From: Cyanobium sp. E1_MAG_00006 | Lineage (GTDB): Bacteria > Cyanobacteriota > Cyanobacteriia > PCC-6307 > Cyanobiaceae | DNA length: 64,000 nt | Reading direction: 5' to 3' | Assembly: GCA_027488975.1 (NCBI GenBank) | Contig: JAIYAQ010000017.1 | Span: forward strand, 1 to 64,000 | Shown: positions 1-10,314 of the stretch, in pieces | How the letters are laid out: each line of letters opens with the position of its first letter | How positions within the stretch are numbered: position 1 is the stretch's first letter | Translations under genes and position numbers: made by a program | The notes under the pieces: model-generated | What the model was told of the DNA's origin: nothing | Databases searched by the model: none | What the model saw: the letters and a program-made list of their open reading frames with translations, nothing else

Positions 1-523
<523 letters not shown>

Positions 524-1072
524 CTAGCTCACCTTGGCCAGCGCCAGTCCGAGGCGACGCACCTGACCCGCGAGGCTGGCGTCGATCACCTTGGAGCCGA
601 CTTTGACGACGAAACCGCCGATCAAATCGGGATCCACCTTGAGGCTGATCTCCAGCTTGTCGGTCCCGGCAACGGCCTGAACCTTCTTGCTGAGCTCCGC
701 CTGCTGCTCCTCACTAAGAGCAGTAGCGGATGTCACCGTGGCCAGCGCGATGTTGCGCTGTTCGCGATGAAGCTCAAGCAGGCGCTCCAGCACGGCATCG
801 AGGATGCCGATGCGCTGGCGGTCGGCCAGCAGCTTGAGCAGATTGAGGAAAGAGGGGGTCACCTGATCGGTGAACAGCTTTTCCAGGGTGGCCTTCTTGG
901 CCTCCACTTCGAGCACGGGCGATGCCAGGGCAGCTCGCAGCTCAGGGGATTCAGCCCAGAGAGCGAGCACGGCCTTGGCCTGCTCGACCACCTGGTCGAC
1001 TTCCTTGCGCGCCTCGGCAACCTGGAGGAAGGCCTCGGCGTATGGGGTGGTGATGGTATTGAGGAGGGGCAT
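524..1072 (-). CDS. atpH: ATP synthase F1 subunit delta
   Basis: This subunit (OSCP family) sits on top of F1 and ties the alpha/beta head to the peripheral stalk. The 182-residue length matches the family. The N-terminal helical domain (TTPYAEAFLQVAEARKEVDQ) and the conserved C-terminal signature (DPDLIGGFVVKVGSKVIDASL) are both present. Its ATG shares one base with the atpF stop codon (TGATG), which suggests translational coupling. It carries the plastid-style name atpH used in cyanobacteria for delta in some schemes; in E. coli naming it is also atpH. Confidence 0.95.
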   Translation of the reverse strand: MPLLNTITTPYAEAFLQVAEARKEVDQVVEQAKAVLALWAESPELRAALASPVLEVEAKKATLEKLFTDQVTPSFLNLLKLLADRQRIGILDAVLERLLELHREQRNIALATVTSATALSEEQQAELSKKVQAVAGTDKLEISLKVDPDLIGGFVVKVGSKVIDASLAGQVRRLGLALAKVS

Positions 1073-1590
1073 CAGACGTTCCCCAGGGTTTTGATGGACT
1101 GATCAACCAACTTGGCCTGCGCGTCGGCGTCGAGCTTGCCGGGCAGGGAGGCCAGAGCCTTCTCGATGGCAAGTTGAGCAGCTTCTCGGCGAAGCAGGTT
1201 GCTGACGCGAGAGGCCTCAGCACTGAGATCGGCGGCAGCACCTTGTTTGACGCGGGCCATCTCGTCAACGGTGCGGTTTTCGCTCTCGAGGCGGATCGCT
1301 TCGGCGCGGGCCTTGCCATCGGCACGGATCTGCTCAGCTTTCTGCTGAGCGTCAGCCAGATCCTTTTGGGCCTGGGAGAGAGAACTGGTGGCCGTGGCCA
1401 GACGCTCCTCCGCGTCCTTGAGGTCAGCGAGGATGATGGCGCGACGACGCTCAAGGATTCCGCCCAGGAAATTGGGGAGAAACTTGTAGAGGCCGAAGAT
1501 GACGATCGCCAGGTTGATGATGTTGGTCTCGAACACGTTGAGGTTCAGACCGAATCCACCGTGGCTGGCGAAGAGGGAAGGAAGAGTCAT
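1072..1590 (-). CDS. atpF: ATP synthase F0 subunit b
   Basis: This is one of the two peripheral-stalk subunits of F0, and it pairs with b'. The protein has 172 residues. A single membrane helix lies at about residues 25-45 ([18 protein letters not shown]), followed by a long, charged, alanine-rich coiled coil rich in K, E and Q that reaches up to delta. The start ATG overlaps the end of atpG by four bases (ATGA) and the stop overlaps the atpH start, so G-F-H form a tightly coupled block. Length and layout are normal. Confidence 0.95.
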   Translation of the reverse strand: MTLPSLFASHGGFGLNLNVFETNIINLAIVIFGLYKFLPNFLGGILERRRAIILADLKDAEERLATATSSLSQAQKDLADAQQKAEQIRADGKARAEAIRLESENRTVDEMARVKQGAAADLSAEASRVSNLLRREAAQLAIEKALASLPGKLDADAQAKLVDQSIKTLGNV

Positions 1591-2048
1591 TTGGCGGCCA
1601 GCAGGCGGTCAACGATCAGTGCACCGAGCTTGTCGGCGTCACCCTTGAGCTGGCTCATGGCCGACTCCCGCTGGGCATCGATCTCACGGCGTGCCTGTTC
1701 GCGGGAGGCGTTGGCATCAGCCGTGGCTGCGGCAAGCGCCTCGCGATAGAGCTTGTCGGAATCCTGCTCGGCCTCCTGGATCAGCTTCTGGGCGGCCTGA
1801 CGGGCGTCCTTGAGCTGAGTCTTGAGGTCGGCCTCCAGGCGCTCGGCCTGGGCGAGCTTCTGCTTGGCCTCGGCTCGGCTGGTGGTGACATAGCCCTCGC
1901 GTTCCTCAACGACCCGACCCACGGGGCTGAAGAAGAGAGCGTTGAGGATGAAGGTGAGGAGCACCACCTGAACCGCCATCAGCGGCAGGGTGGCATCGAG
2001 GTCGAAGAGACCTCCCTCCGTAGCACCGAACAGAAGCCAGCTGGTCAT
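1587..2048 (-). CDS. atpG: ATP synthase F0 subunit b'
   Basis: This is the diverged second b-type stalk subunit found in photosynthetic bacteria and plastids, where b and b' form a heterodimer instead of the b homodimer of E. coli. The protein has 153 residues. It has an N-terminal membrane helix (about residues 20-45, [19 protein letters not shown]) and a charged coiled coil. The motif [14 protein letters not shown] just after the membrane helix is typical of b'. It lies directly upstream of atpF with a four-base overlap. In plastid-style naming the symbol atpG is used for b'; other databases use atpF2. Confidence 0.94.
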   Translation of the reverse strand: MTSWLLFGATEGGLFDLDATLPLMAVQVVLLTFILNALFFSPVGRVVEEREGYVTTSRAEAKQKLAQAERLEADLKTQLKDARQAAQKLIQEAEQDSDKLYREALAAATADANASREQARREIDAQRESAMSQLKGDADKLGALIVDRLLAAK

Positions 2049-2145
2049 GAGGCGGGGGTGCGGGCGGGTGAAGCTGAAGGCCGGAGCCGGATCAGAAATG
2101 CGAGGAGGGAAGCGTTGAGCCCCCCTCCATCACCTCCGATCTGGT

Positions 2146-2559
<414 letters not shown>

Positions 2560-3288
2560 TCAATGGTGCTCTTCGTGAACCGCTTCACCGATGTAATAAG
2601 CGGCGAGGGTTGCGAAGATCAGCGCCTGGATGGCACTGGTGAACAAACCGAGGAACATTGCCGGCAGGGGCACCACCAGGGGCACAAGGAATGCCAGCAC
2701 CGCCACCACAAGTTCGTCGGCAAGGATGTTGCCAAACAGACGGAACGAGAGCGAGAGCGGCTTGGTGAAATCTTCGACGATCTTGAACGGCAGCATGATC
2801 GGCGTGGGTTCCACGTAGTACTCGAAGTAACGGAAACCCTTGCGGCTCAGGCCGGCGTAGAAGTAAGCCAGAGACACCAGCAGGGCCAGAGCCACGGTGG
2901 TGTTGATATCAGCGGTGGGAGCACCCAGTTCGCCGCTGGGGAGATGAATCAGCTTCCAGGGCACCAGAGCGCCGCCCCAGTTGCTCACAAAGATGAACAG
3001 GAACAGGGTGCCGATGAAGGGCAGCCAATCGCGATAGGCCTTTTCACCGATCTGCTCCCGCGCCATATCGCGGATGTAATCCCAGAGAAACTCCAGGAGG
3101 TTCTGCACACCGCGCGGATCGCGCTCCATCTTGCGGGTGCCCACCACAACCAGGGCGAGCAGGGCACCGATCACGACCCAGGAGCTCAGGAACACCTGGC
3201 CATGGATCTTGAGGTTGCCCAGCTGCCAGTAGAGGTGCTGACCAACCTCCAGTTCGGCAAAGGGGAGAGCGAATGGCAAGGGAACCAT
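2560..3288 (-). CDS. atpB: ATP synthase F0 subunit a
   Basis: This is the membrane stator subunit that forms the proton half-channels against the c-ring. The protein has 242 residues and five or six membrane helices. The essential arginine lies in [13 protein letters not shown] at about residue 182, with the conserved N and E that follow it. The C-terminus ends in a histidine-rich tail (EEHH), as in other cyanobacteria. It follows atp1 by about 75 bases. In plastids and some cyanobacterial annotations the same subunit is called AtpI. Confidence 0.96.
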   Translation of the reverse strand: MVPLPFALPFAELEVGQHLYWQLGNLKIHGQVFLSSWVVIGALLALVVVGTRKMERDPRGVQNLLEFLWDYIRDMAREQIGEKAYRDWLPFIGTLFLFIFVSNWGGALVPWKLIHLPSGELGAPTADINTTVALALLVSLAYFYAGLSRKGFRYFEYYVEPTPIMLPFKIVEDFTKPLSLSFRLFGNILADELVVAVLAFLVPLVVPLPAMFLGLFTSAIQALIFATLAAYYIGEAVHEEHH

Positions 3289-3364
3289 CGGGCTGGGAGT
3301 TCGGTGTCGCGGCGGCGACGGATGACGGAGAGAGGACCTGCAGGAACGGGGTCGGCTGAAGAGA

Positions 3365-3889
3365 TCAGCGGTCGACCAGGGCCTGAAGGATCAGTGCGGG
3401 CTTGTAGAGGAGGAAGCCGATCAGGGCCGGCAACAGCTCCAGCTGGGGCAGCTTGGCGGCCGCCAGGACAAGCACCACCGGGACGAGTAGCTGAAGCTTG
3501 CCCACCTTCTTTGATCCATTGCCGAGCTTCGCCACGCTGCGAGCGAGAAGCCGCAGGTAGAAAACACCGGCCAGAGCACCCACCAGCAGGCAGCCGGCGG
3601 TGTGTGGATCGAAGATCAGGGCCGTGATCGGTACCGCCGTGGCGGAGACGATCAGGGTGGCCAGGATTAGGCGGCGCTGCAGTCGCCCGTAGGCGTCGTC
3701 ACTCTCCGGGGTATCCGGAGTGGACGGCACCGGTTCCAGAGCATCGGTGCCAACGACGGAAGCCTCAGCAGGTTCCAGAGCGCTGGATTGAACCGGATCG
3801 GAACCCGGCCGTGAATCCGTGTCGCTTTGAAACAGTGGGGTTGCCGGCAAGGGCGCCGATGCTCTGAAAAGGCGCGCGGAATCTATCAC
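3365..3889 (-). CDS. atp1: ATP synthase-associated protein I (Atp1-like)
   Basis: This small membrane protein is encoded at the head of the ATP synthase operon; family members are thought to assist c-ring or F0 assembly. The recognisable part is the last 110 residues: [20 protein letters not shown] opens the first of about four hydrophobic helices. The start is uncertain. I chose GTG 3889 because it overlaps the stop codon of the upstream methyltransferase gene (GTGA). It gives an acidic, proline- and serine-rich N-terminal extension of about 70 residues that is unusually long for the family. A farther upstream ATG would overlap the methyltransferase by about 90 bases. Confidence 0.75.
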   Translation of the reverse strand: MIDSARLFRASAPLPATPLFQSDTDSRPGSDPVQSSALEPAEASVVGTDALEPVPSTPDTPESDDAYGRLQRRLILATLIVSATAVPITALIFDPHTAGCLLVGALAGVFYLRLLARSVAKLGNGSKKVGKLQLLVPVVLVLAAAKLPQLELLPALIGFLLYKPALILQALVDR

Positions 3890-5130
3890 GCAGATGCGGC
3901 CGGTTTGGGCTGAAGCAGCAGAGCCCGCTGCCCGACCAGCTGCCGGGCCACGCTGGCGATCCGCGCCGGTTCCCATCCCAGCGCCAGCGCGCCGATCGGC
4001 GTATGGGACGACGCCTGCTCAAGGGCCAGCAGCAGCTCCACCCCCTCAGCGCTGAGATCCAGGGGGGCCATGTCGGAATCGAGCAAGGCGGTACCGGGCC
4101 AGCCCCAGAGGCAGCGATTGCGCTGACCCGAGGCCGTCAGCACGGCCGCGTCCTCAGTCCAGTCGTATTGCGGCAGCGCCCCCTGGCTTAGGAAGAACTC
4201 GAAATGGCTGATGTCGGGATCGAGGTCCTCCACCAGCCGCCACTGCTGCAGCGGCGGCAGCGCCAGGGCCCGCTCCAGCAGCTCGCCCTGGAGCAACCGC
4301 GCCAGATCCCAGACCTGCGGATTGGAAAAGCCGGAGAACTGAAGATCAGCGCTGGCCACGAAGGCCATCAGCCGCTCAAGGCTGTAGCTGGTCTCCTGCG
4401 GGTGGAGGTACATGTCGGCGAAGTTGGCATCGGCGGCGCAGTCGATCGCCCAGCGCTGCTCGTGGTGGCAGCGCAGCCGGTTGTGCTCAGGCAGATCGGC
4501 AAACAGGCGGCGCCCCAGCCGCAGCCCCTGCTCACCCGTGCCAACCCCGAGGGCTGTCAGCGCCCGCTGGGTGCGATGGATCTCCCAGCGACCAGCATCC
4601 GCATACAGGAAGAGATGCAGCAGGCCACCGGGGCGAAGCAGTGCAGCGAGGGCCCGCAGGCCCGCTTCGGGCTCGCGCAGGTGGTGCAGCACCCCCACCG
4701 AATTGATGTAGTCGAAGGGGCCTTCACCCTGCAGCTCCAGCAGGCTGCGGTTCTCGATCCGCACATGGGCCTGCCCAAGGCCTCCGGATCGCGACAGACG
4801 CTCGCGAGCGACCGCGAGGGTGCCGGGGGAGATGTCCACCGCCAGGATCTCGGCGCCGGGGTTGAGGTGAGCCAGGTAATCGGTGCTGACGCCGGTGCCG
4901 CAGCCCGCATCCAGGATCCGCAGGGGGCGGCCATCGGGCCGTGGTGGCGGCAGGGCACCGCTGCAGGCGGCGAAGGCCGTGTCCACACACCAGCGCCAGT
5001 TGTATCCGGGCGGCGGACCGTCCTGGAGTGGATCACCGGGATAGGGAAAGCGGTCGTAGAACGCGCTCACCATCGGGGTGGCGGCGTCTGCGTGGGCCGC
5101 TGGCATGTCTGGGGGCATGGCCTGGGTCAT
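3886..5130 (-). CDS. Class I SAM-dependent methyltransferase
   Basis: This is a probable methyltransferase of unknown substrate. The Rossmann SAM-binding core is clear: motif I LDAGCGTGVSTDYLA, then an acidic residue ending strand 2 (AVDISPGTL), motif IV-like FDYINSVGVLHHL and the loop LLRPGGLLHLFLY. The region before motif I (FYDRFPYPGDPL) and the roughly 200 residues after the core match cyanobacterial proteins commonly annotated only as methyltransferase. I chose ATG 5130 (414 residues); ATG 5073, at MVSAFYDRF, is also possible. It lies immediately upstream of, and overlaps, atp1, so it may share the ATP synthase promoter. It diverges from apcE. Confidence 0.8.
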   Translation of the reverse strand: MTQAMPPDMPAAHADAATPMVSAFYDRFPYPGDPLQDGPPPGYNWRWCVDTAFAACSGALPPPRPDGRPLRILDAGCGTGVSTDYLAHLNPGAEILAVDISPGTLAVARERLSRSGGLGQAHVRIENRSLLELQGEGPFDYINSVGVLHHLREPEAGLRALAALLRPGGLLHLFLYADAGRWEIHRTQRALTALGVGTGEQGLRLGRRLFADLPEHNRLRCHHEQRWAIDCAADANFADMYLHPQETSYSLERLMAFVASADLQFSGFSNPQVWDLARLLQGELLERALALPPLQQWRLVEDLDPDISHFEFFLSQGALPQYDWTEDAAVLTASGQRNRCLWGWPGTALLDSDMAPLDLSAEGVELLLALEQASSHTPIGALALGWEPARIASVARQLVGQRALLLQPKPAASA

Positions 5131-5300
5131 GGCTGGGAGCCGGGCGATCGCCGGCGGAACAGCGGGGCACTCGCCGAGCATTTCATGGGCCTCGCCCCTG
5201 CCGGTACCGGCGGCGCGCAGGGCTGCAAACATTTGTTCATGGCCCGCCGGGAGGCCAGAGGGCCAGCCGTAACGTGCCCTGGCCTGGTTCGCTCTCCTCC
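5131..5300. promoter_or_regulatory. Divergent promoter region, methyltransferase/ATP synthase operon versus apcE
   Basis: This 170-base spacer separates the start of the minus-strand methyltransferase from the plus-strand apcE start. It must hold the apcE promoter and probably that of the minus-strand operon. It contains a HIP1 octamer at 5144-5151 (just inside the left part). I cannot assign reliable -10/-35 boxes. Confidence 0.4.
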
Positions 5301-8300
5301 ATGACTGTGACCGCCAGCAGCGGCAGCAGCAGGGTTGCTCCTCAGCGCTACGACACCCTGCCGCTCTCCAGCGTCCGCCAGGCGGAACAGCAGGATCGCT
5401 TCCCCGATGGGGGAGAGCTGAATTCCCTGGTCACCTTCTTCCAGAGCGGTCAGCTGCGCATCGAAGCGGCTCGGCGTCTGTCGGCCAACGCCGAGACGAT
5501 CGTCGCCCGCGCTGCCAGCCGCATCTTCAGCGGCGGCACCCCGCTCTCGTATCTGGATGCGCCGCTCTCACCGGTGAGTCCCTCCGGAGAAACACCCCTG
5601 GCCGCCGACCAGGCCGCCTTCCAGCGCTCGGTGCAGACCTTCAGCGGTGCCGCGGCCCCCAAGCAGGGCAACGCCCTGACACGGCTGCTGCAGGGTGCCG
5701 GCGGCGACGCCGACGTGCGGGTGGTTTTGCCCACGGGCTTCACTCCGATTTCGGTGGCCATCTACGGCACTGAGCGGATGAAGAAATCCATCCGCGACAT
5801 GGCCTGGTTCCTGCGCTACGTGGGCTACGCCGTGGTGGCCGGTGATCCCAGCATCCTGCGGGTCAACACCCGTGGGCTGCGCGACGTGCTCGAGAAGGGC
5901 TGCTCCCTGGCCGCCACCAACGTGGCCCTGCAGGAGATGCGCGCCGGCGCCGCCGAGTTGCTGCGCGATCTGCCGGAGGCCCGCCAGCTGCTCATCCAGA
6001 GCTTCAACGTGCTGCTCGAGGAGCTGGCCGTTCCCACCCCCTCAGCCCGCCAGCGCCTGGGCAGCCCGGAGAACCAGGGGCTGCAGCTGCCGGCGATCTA
6101 CGCCCTCGCCGCCCAGGGCAAGGCGCTCCGCTACACGATGAAGCCCGGCATGACCGGCGGCCAGAAGGCCGAGGTGGTCCGTGCCGCCTACCGCCAGGTG
6201 TTCGAGCGCGACATCGCCAAGGCCTACAGCCAGGTGCCCCGCCCGGTGGAAGCCACCCAGGTGCGCCAGGGCGACATCTCCATGCGCGAGTTCATCCGCG
6301 CGCTCGGCCACAGCAAGGAGTATCAGCAGCAGTTTTACGGCCGCTTCTCCAACAGCCGTGCCGTCGAACTGGCCTTCCGCCACTTCCTCGGCCGTGGCAT
6401 CAGCTCACGCGAGGAGTTCACCCGCTATTTCGACATCGTCTCCACCCAGGGACTGAAGGGCCTGGTGGATTCGCTGATCAACACCATGGAGTACGCCCAG
6501 GTGTTCGGCGAGGAGACCGTGCCCTACCTGCGGGACCTCGGCGAGGAAGCCCAGGAGAGCGCCGGCTGGGGCTCCCACCGCAAGCTGTTCCGCTTCAGCG
6601 CCCCGTTCGAGGGGGCGCCGCAGTACGTCACCCTCTACGCCAGCTACCGCCAGCCCTTCGCCGATCAGCACCCCTATGGCGGCGGCAACGATCCGCTGGG
6701 CCTGAACTACGGCGCGATCTTCCCCTCCGGCACCGCCAACGTGGCCACGCGGCCGGCACCGCTCACCTACGACACCCGTCGGATCCTGGTGGGCAACGGC
6801 ATGCGCCAACCGGGGCAGATGAACAGCCCGCAGTTCCGCGCCTCAGTGCCCCGCAAGGCCGGCCCGAAGGTGGTGCGTCTGGAGCAGATCGCCACCGGCG
6901 GCGCCTCGGTGCCCCGTCGCGGCGGCCAGCCGAGCATCCGCAACACCGAGGCCAGCACCCAGGCCGTGATCCGCGCCGTTTACGTCCAGGTGCTCGGCAA
7001 CACCGGCTACGCCGGTGAGCACAACAAAGTGGAGGAGATCAAACTCGAGAACGGCGATCTCAGCCTGCGCGAGTTCGTGCGCCAGGTGGCTCGCAGCGAC
7101 GCCTTCCGCCGCCGCTACTGGAGTGGTCTCTACATCTGCAAGGCGCTCGAGGTGATGCACCGGCGCCTGCTGGGCCGACCCACCTTCGGCCGCTGGGAGA
7201 TCGACGGGTACTTCGATGTAGCGGCCCGCAAGGGCTTCTACGGCGTCGTCGACGCGATGCTCAACAGCCGCGAGTACACGGAGACCTTCGGCGAAGACAC
7301 CGTTCCCTACGAGCGCTTCATCACCCCGGCCGACCTCAGCACCCGCCGGGCTCCGGCCCTGAAGCGCCCCTTCAACGCGGCCGCCTACGCCGACATCACC
7401 CCGCGGATCCGTCCCGAGGCGACCCCACCCCAAGACTTCCGCTTCTCCGGAAACCTCACCCCACGCAACCTGCCCGGCCGCACCACCGTGGTTCGTGGTG
7501 GCTGGAGCGCCACCCTCACTGGCGGTGAAACCCTCGCTCCCTCAGCAGGCACCCCCCAGGGCCCCACCTCTCTTCAGACCCCACCAGCCCCCTCGCGCAG
7601 CTGGAGTACTCCGCGCTGGCAACCGGGCGGCGGCGTGTCCCCCAGCTGGACCGCAGGCCGCACCGGCTTCAGCACCCCTGCCATCGCCACCGCACCGCTG
7701 CGCACGGCTGTGGCCATCGGCGGTGGCTGGTCACCGCAGGTGTCCAGCGGTGCCTCTGGTGCCGGCGCCGAACAATCCGGTGCCGCCATGGCCAAGGCCC
7801 TGCGCCCCAGCAGCCTGCAGGGCTTCGGCAAGCGCAAGAGCCTCGGCGCCGTGGTGAAACTCTCGATGCGCCCCAGCGGCGCCGAGCAAACCCAGGCGAT
7901 CGAAGCGGTGTACCGCCAACTGCTGGGCCGCCAACCACTGGCCTCCGAGCAGTTGGCTGATGCCGAATCCCAGCTGCGCAAAGGCAACCTGTGCGTGGCC
8001 GAGTTCGTCGCTCGCGTGGCCGGCAGCGACCTGTTCAATCGCCGCCTGAACCGGATGGCACCCCTGCGGGCCGCCGCCGCGGCTTACCTGGCACTGCTCG
8101 GTCGGGCCGCCCAGCCAGCCGAGACCAGTGCCTTCCTGGCCACCCGTGCCGAACGGGGCCAACGGGCAGCCCTGGAGTCGATCCTCAACTCCCAGGAGTA
8201 CGCCGGCCGCTTCGGTCGCGACACCGTGCCCCACCTGAACGGAATGGCCACCAGCGATGGGATCCCCCTCACCACGGTGAACCGCACCGCCTCCCTCTAT

Positions 8301-8345
8301 GGCGGTAACGCTGCCCTGAACCCGCCCCTGCGCGGCGCCCTCTGA
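5301..8345 (+). CDS. apcE: Phycobilisome core-membrane linker (L-CM), three REP domains
   Basis: This is the large chromophorylated linker that organises the allophycocyanin core, anchors the phycobilisome to the thylakoid and acts as a terminal energy emitter. The protein has 1014 residues. An N-terminal phycobilin-like domain (about residues 20-255), containing the PB-loop insertion, carries the probable bilin-binding Cys201 (EKGCSLAATNVALQEMR). Three linker REP domains follow at about 290-411, 551-673 and 861-980, joined by proline-, serine- and glycine-rich arms. Three REPs fit a tricylindrical core, as in Synechocystis. The start MTVTASSGSSRV matches the family N-terminus. An intrinsic terminator follows the stop, so apcE is probably transcribed separately from apcABC. 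Confidence 0.97.
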   Translation: MTVTASSGSSRVAPQRYDTLPLSSVRQAEQQDRFPDGGELNSLVTFFQSGQLRIEAARRLSANAETIVARAASRIFSGGTPLSYLDAPLSPVSPSGETPLAADQAAFQRSVQTFSGAAAPKQGNALTRLLQGAGGDADVRVVLPTGFTPISVAIYGTERMKKSIRDMAWFLRYVGYAVVAGDPSILRVNTRGLRDVLEKGCSLAATNVALQEMRAGAAELLRDLPEARQLLIQSFNVLLEELAVPTPSARQRLGSPENQGLQLPAIYALAAQGKALRYTMKPGMTGGQKAEVVRAAYRQVFERDIAKAYSQVPRPVEATQVRQGDISMREFIRALGHSKEYQQQFYGRFSNSRAVELAFRHFLGRGISSREEFTRYFDIVSTQGLKGLVDSLINTMEYAQVFGEETVPYLRDLGEEAQESAGWGSHRKLFRFSAPFEGAPQYVTLYASYRQPFADQHPYGGGNDPLGLNYGAIFPSGTANVATRPAPLTYDTRRILVGNGMRQPGQMNSPQFRASVPRKAGPKVVRLEQIATGGASVPRRGGQPSIRNTEASTQAVIRAVYVQVLGNTGYAGEHNKVEEIKLENGDLSLREFVRQVARSDAFRRRYWSGLYICKALEVMHRRLLGRPTFGRWEIDGYFDVAARKGFYGVVDAMLNSREYTETFGEDTVPYERFITPADLSTRRAPALKRPFNAAAYADITPRIRPEATPPQDFRFSGNLTPRNLPGRTTVVRGGWSATLTGGETLAPSAGTPQGPTSLQTPPAPSRSWSTPRWQPGGGVSPSWTAGRTGFSTPAIATAPLRTAVAIGGGWSPQVSSGASGAGAEQSGAAMAKALRPSSLQGFGKRKSLGAVVKLSMRPSGAEQTQAIEAVYRQLLGRQPLASEQLADAESQLRKGNLCVAEFVARVAGSDLFNRRLNRMAPLRAAAAAYLALLGRAAQPAETSAFLATRAERGQRAALESILNSQEYAGRFGRDTVPHLNGMATSDGIPLTTVNRTASLYGGNAALNPPLRGAL

Positions 8346-8395
8346 CAGGGGACCCTCTCCACAGGCGCCAGCCGCCTCGACACCACCGCTCCCAT

Positions 8396-8425
8396 AACCC
8401 CCTGCCTCCGGGACAGGGGGTTTTT
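8396..8425 (+). terminator. Intrinsic terminator of apcE
   Basis: The inverted repeat ACCCCCTG / CAGGGGGT with a short CCTCCGGGA loop is followed directly by a run of five T residues. It lies about 50 bases after the apcE stop and is a clear rho-independent terminator. Confidence 0.88.
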
Positions 8426-8855
8426 GCTTTGGCAGCGGTTCCGTCACTCCAACGGCAATAGATTGTGATCTTGTTCAACAACGGAAACGCGATTGAACAC
8501 CGCTTGATTGTTAACAACTAAGACAGAGGCAACCTAGCTAGCACCACAGCAAAAGCCAGTCGCCATCTGCATTCTCAGCCAAGACTGCCGCCGTGAAGAA
8601 CTGTTACCGGGGATCGAGGTGCCGCGGTGCGTTGGCGCAGAATGACACGGCGATCAGCACTGCTGCCGCGCCCTTCAGACGCCCTCTTCTTCCGGTCTAC
8701 CGAACGGCCACCTGGCAGCAGGTGAACCAAAGGGGATCGGGGTCAGCTGCAGTCATCTGCTGCCGGCCACCGAAAGCGGGCCCTGGAGACCTCCCCCCTT
8801 ACCCACCGGATATCGGTCACCGTTCTGGCGACCGCTTGTTTCGAGGCAGAACTGC
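8426..8855 (+). promoter_or_regulatory. apcABC promoter region and long leader
   Basis: This gap of about 430 bases holds no convincing gene. The segment from about 8450 to 8545 is clearly AT-richer than the surroundings (it includes ATAGATTGTGATC and GATTGTTAACAAC), which is where I would expect the apcA promoter. The rest would then be a 5' leader of roughly 300 bases. TTGTTA at 8508 resembles a -35 box, but no -10 box stands at the right distance. Long apcA leaders are known in other cyanobacteria. Confidence 0.5.
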
Positions 8856-9341
8856 ATGAGCATCGTCTCCAACTCGATCATCAACGCGGACGCCGAAGCC
8901 CGCTACCTCAGCCCTGGCGAACTCGACCAGATCAAGGCATTCGTGGGCGGCGGCCAGCGCCGCCTCCGCGTGGCCCAGGTCCTGAGCGAGAGCCGCGAGC
9001 GCATCGTCAAGACCGCCGGCGGCGCCCTGTTCCAGAAGCGCCCCGACGTGATTTCTCCCGGCGGCAATGCCTACGGCGAGGAGATGACGGCGTCCTGCCT
9101 GCGCGACATGGACTACTACCTGCGCCTGGTGACCTACGGCATCATCGCCGGCGATGTGACCCCGATCGAGGAGATCGGCATCATCGGCGCCAAGGAGATG
9201 TACCGCTCCCTGGGCACCCCCCTCGAAGCCATGGCCGAGGCCGTGCGCGAGATGAAGAACGCCGCCACAAGCCTGCTCACCGGCGCTGATGCCGAAGAGG
9301 CTGGCTTCTACTTCGACTACGTCGTCGGCGCCCTCTCCTGA
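8856..9341 (+). CDS. apcA: Allophycocyanin alpha subunit
   Basis: This is the core biliprotein subunit that pairs with ApcB and passes excitation energy from the rods to ApcE and the photosystems. Its 161 residues are standard. The globin-like phycobiliprotein fold begins [20 protein letters not shown], and the phycocyanobilin-binding cysteine lies in [13 protein letters not shown] at about residue 81. It opens an apcA-apcB-apcC operon with short spacers (41 and 33 bases) and is followed by a single terminator after apcC. High, light-dependent expression is expected for the family. Confidence 0.98.
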   Translation: MSIVSNSIINADAEARYLSPGELDQIKAFVGGGQRRLRVAQVLSESRERIVKTAGGALFQKRPDVISPGGNAYGEEMTASCLRDMDYYLRLVTYGIIAGDVTPIEEIGIIGAKEMYRSLGTPLEAMAEAVREMKNAATSLLTGADAEEAGFYFDYVVGALS

Positions 9342-9382
9342 GGTTGCTTCCTCTCTGATCACCGCCTCTCCCATCAGGTTCC

Positions 9383-9871
9383 ATGCAAGACGCCATCACC
9401 AACGTCATCAACCAGGCCGACGTCCAGGGCCTCTACCTGGACACCTCCTCCATGGGGCGCCTGGAGCAGTACTTCGCCAGCGGTGAGCTGCGCGTGCGTG
9501 CCGCCGCCACCATCAGCGCCAACGCTTCCGCAATCATCAAGGAAGCCGTGGCCAAATCGCTGCTGTACTCGGACATCACCCGTCCGGGCGGCAACATGTA
9601 CACCACCCGTCGCTATGCAGCCTGCATCCGCGACCTGGATTACTACCTGCGCTACGCCACCTACGCCATGCTGGCCGGTGACACGTCCATCCTCGATGAG
9701 CGTGTGCTGAACGGCCTCAAGGAGACCTACAACTCCCTGGGTGTGCCCATCGGTGCCACCGTGCAGTCGATCCAGGCCATGAAGGAAGTCACCGCTTCCC
9801 TGGTTGGTCCTGACGCCGGCCGTGAAATGGGCGTGTACTTCGATTACATCAGCTCCGGCCTGGGTAACTGA
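9383..9871 (+). CDS. apcB: Allophycocyanin beta subunit
   Basis: This is the beta partner of ApcA in the allophycocyanin trimers of the phycobilisome core. It has 162 residues with the expected phycobiliprotein fold. The bilin-binding cysteine lies in [17 protein letters not shown] at about residue 81, and the conserved asparagine that is usually methylated in beta subunits lies just before it within [13 protein letters not shown]. It sits between apcA and apcC in the classic operon order. Confidence 0.98.
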   Translation: MQDAITNVINQADVQGLYLDTSSMGRLEQYFASGELRVRAAATISANASAIIKEAVAKSLLYSDITRPGGNMYTTRRYAACIRDLDYYLRYATYAMLAGDTSILDERVLNGLKETYNSLGVPIGATVQSIQAMKEVTASLVGPDAGREMGVYFDYISSGLGN

Positions 9872-9904
9872 TCCCTGCCTTCGGCACACCCCGAGGATCC
9901 TCCC

Positions 9905-10105
9905 ATGCGCCTGTTCAAAGTCACGGCCTGCATTCCCTGCCCGGAGAAGACCCGTTCCCAGCGCGAGCTGCAGAACACTTTCTTCACCAAGTGGGTGCCT
10001 TTCGAGAGCTGGTTCGCTGAACAGCAGCGAATCATGAAGCAGGGCGGCAAGATCCTGAAGGTTGAACTGGTCACCGGTCGCCGTCAGGTCAACGTCGGCA
10101 ACTGA
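9905..10105 (+). CDS. apcC: Small core linker polypeptide, about 7.8 kDa
   Basis: This small linker inserts into the terminal allophycocyanin trimer of each core cylinder and tunes its absorption. The protein has 66 residues in a single CpcD-type domain: it begins MRLFKVTACIPCPEK, contains the conserved ELQNTFFTKWVP stretch and ends with GRRQVNVGN. It is the last gene of the apcABC operon. A strong terminator lies about 60 bases beyond the stop. Confidence 0.96.
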   Translation: MRLFKVTACIPCPEKTRSQRELQNTFFTKWVPFESWFAEQQRIMKQGGKILKVELVTGRRQVNVGN

Positions 10106-10167
10106 GCTGTTCCTCGCTGGATCACCTCAGTACTGGATACGGCCGTACCTGCCACATTCCAACCATC

Positions 10168-10193
10168 AAGCCCGGCTTCGGCCGGGCTTTTTG
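10168..10193 (+). terminator. Intrinsic terminator of apcABC
   Basis: The near-perfect hairpin AAGCCCGGC-TTC-GGCCGGGCTT, followed by TTT, lies just after apcC. This is a textbook rho-independent terminator. Confidence 0.92.
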
Positions 10194-10314
10194 TTTGCTC
10201 CGGCTCGTGAAATACGGGATAGTCGGACACCCTTCCCACCGCCCGGCAACTTTGGCCCGCAACGGCATCCGCCCCTCCGCCCGAACGGCCCACGACCCGG
10301 ACAGCGAAGGGCTG

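Noticed and set aside
8593-8859. Plus-strand frame of 88 codons upstream of apcA
   Set aside because: It overlaps the apcA start and has an Arg/Pro/Gly-rich composition with no fold; it lies in the leader of the apc operon.
10195-10314. N-terminal extension of the ftsW-type gene from TTG 10195
   Set aside because: The start lies beside the apc terminator, and the extra residues do not resemble SEDS proteins, so I moved the start to 10315.
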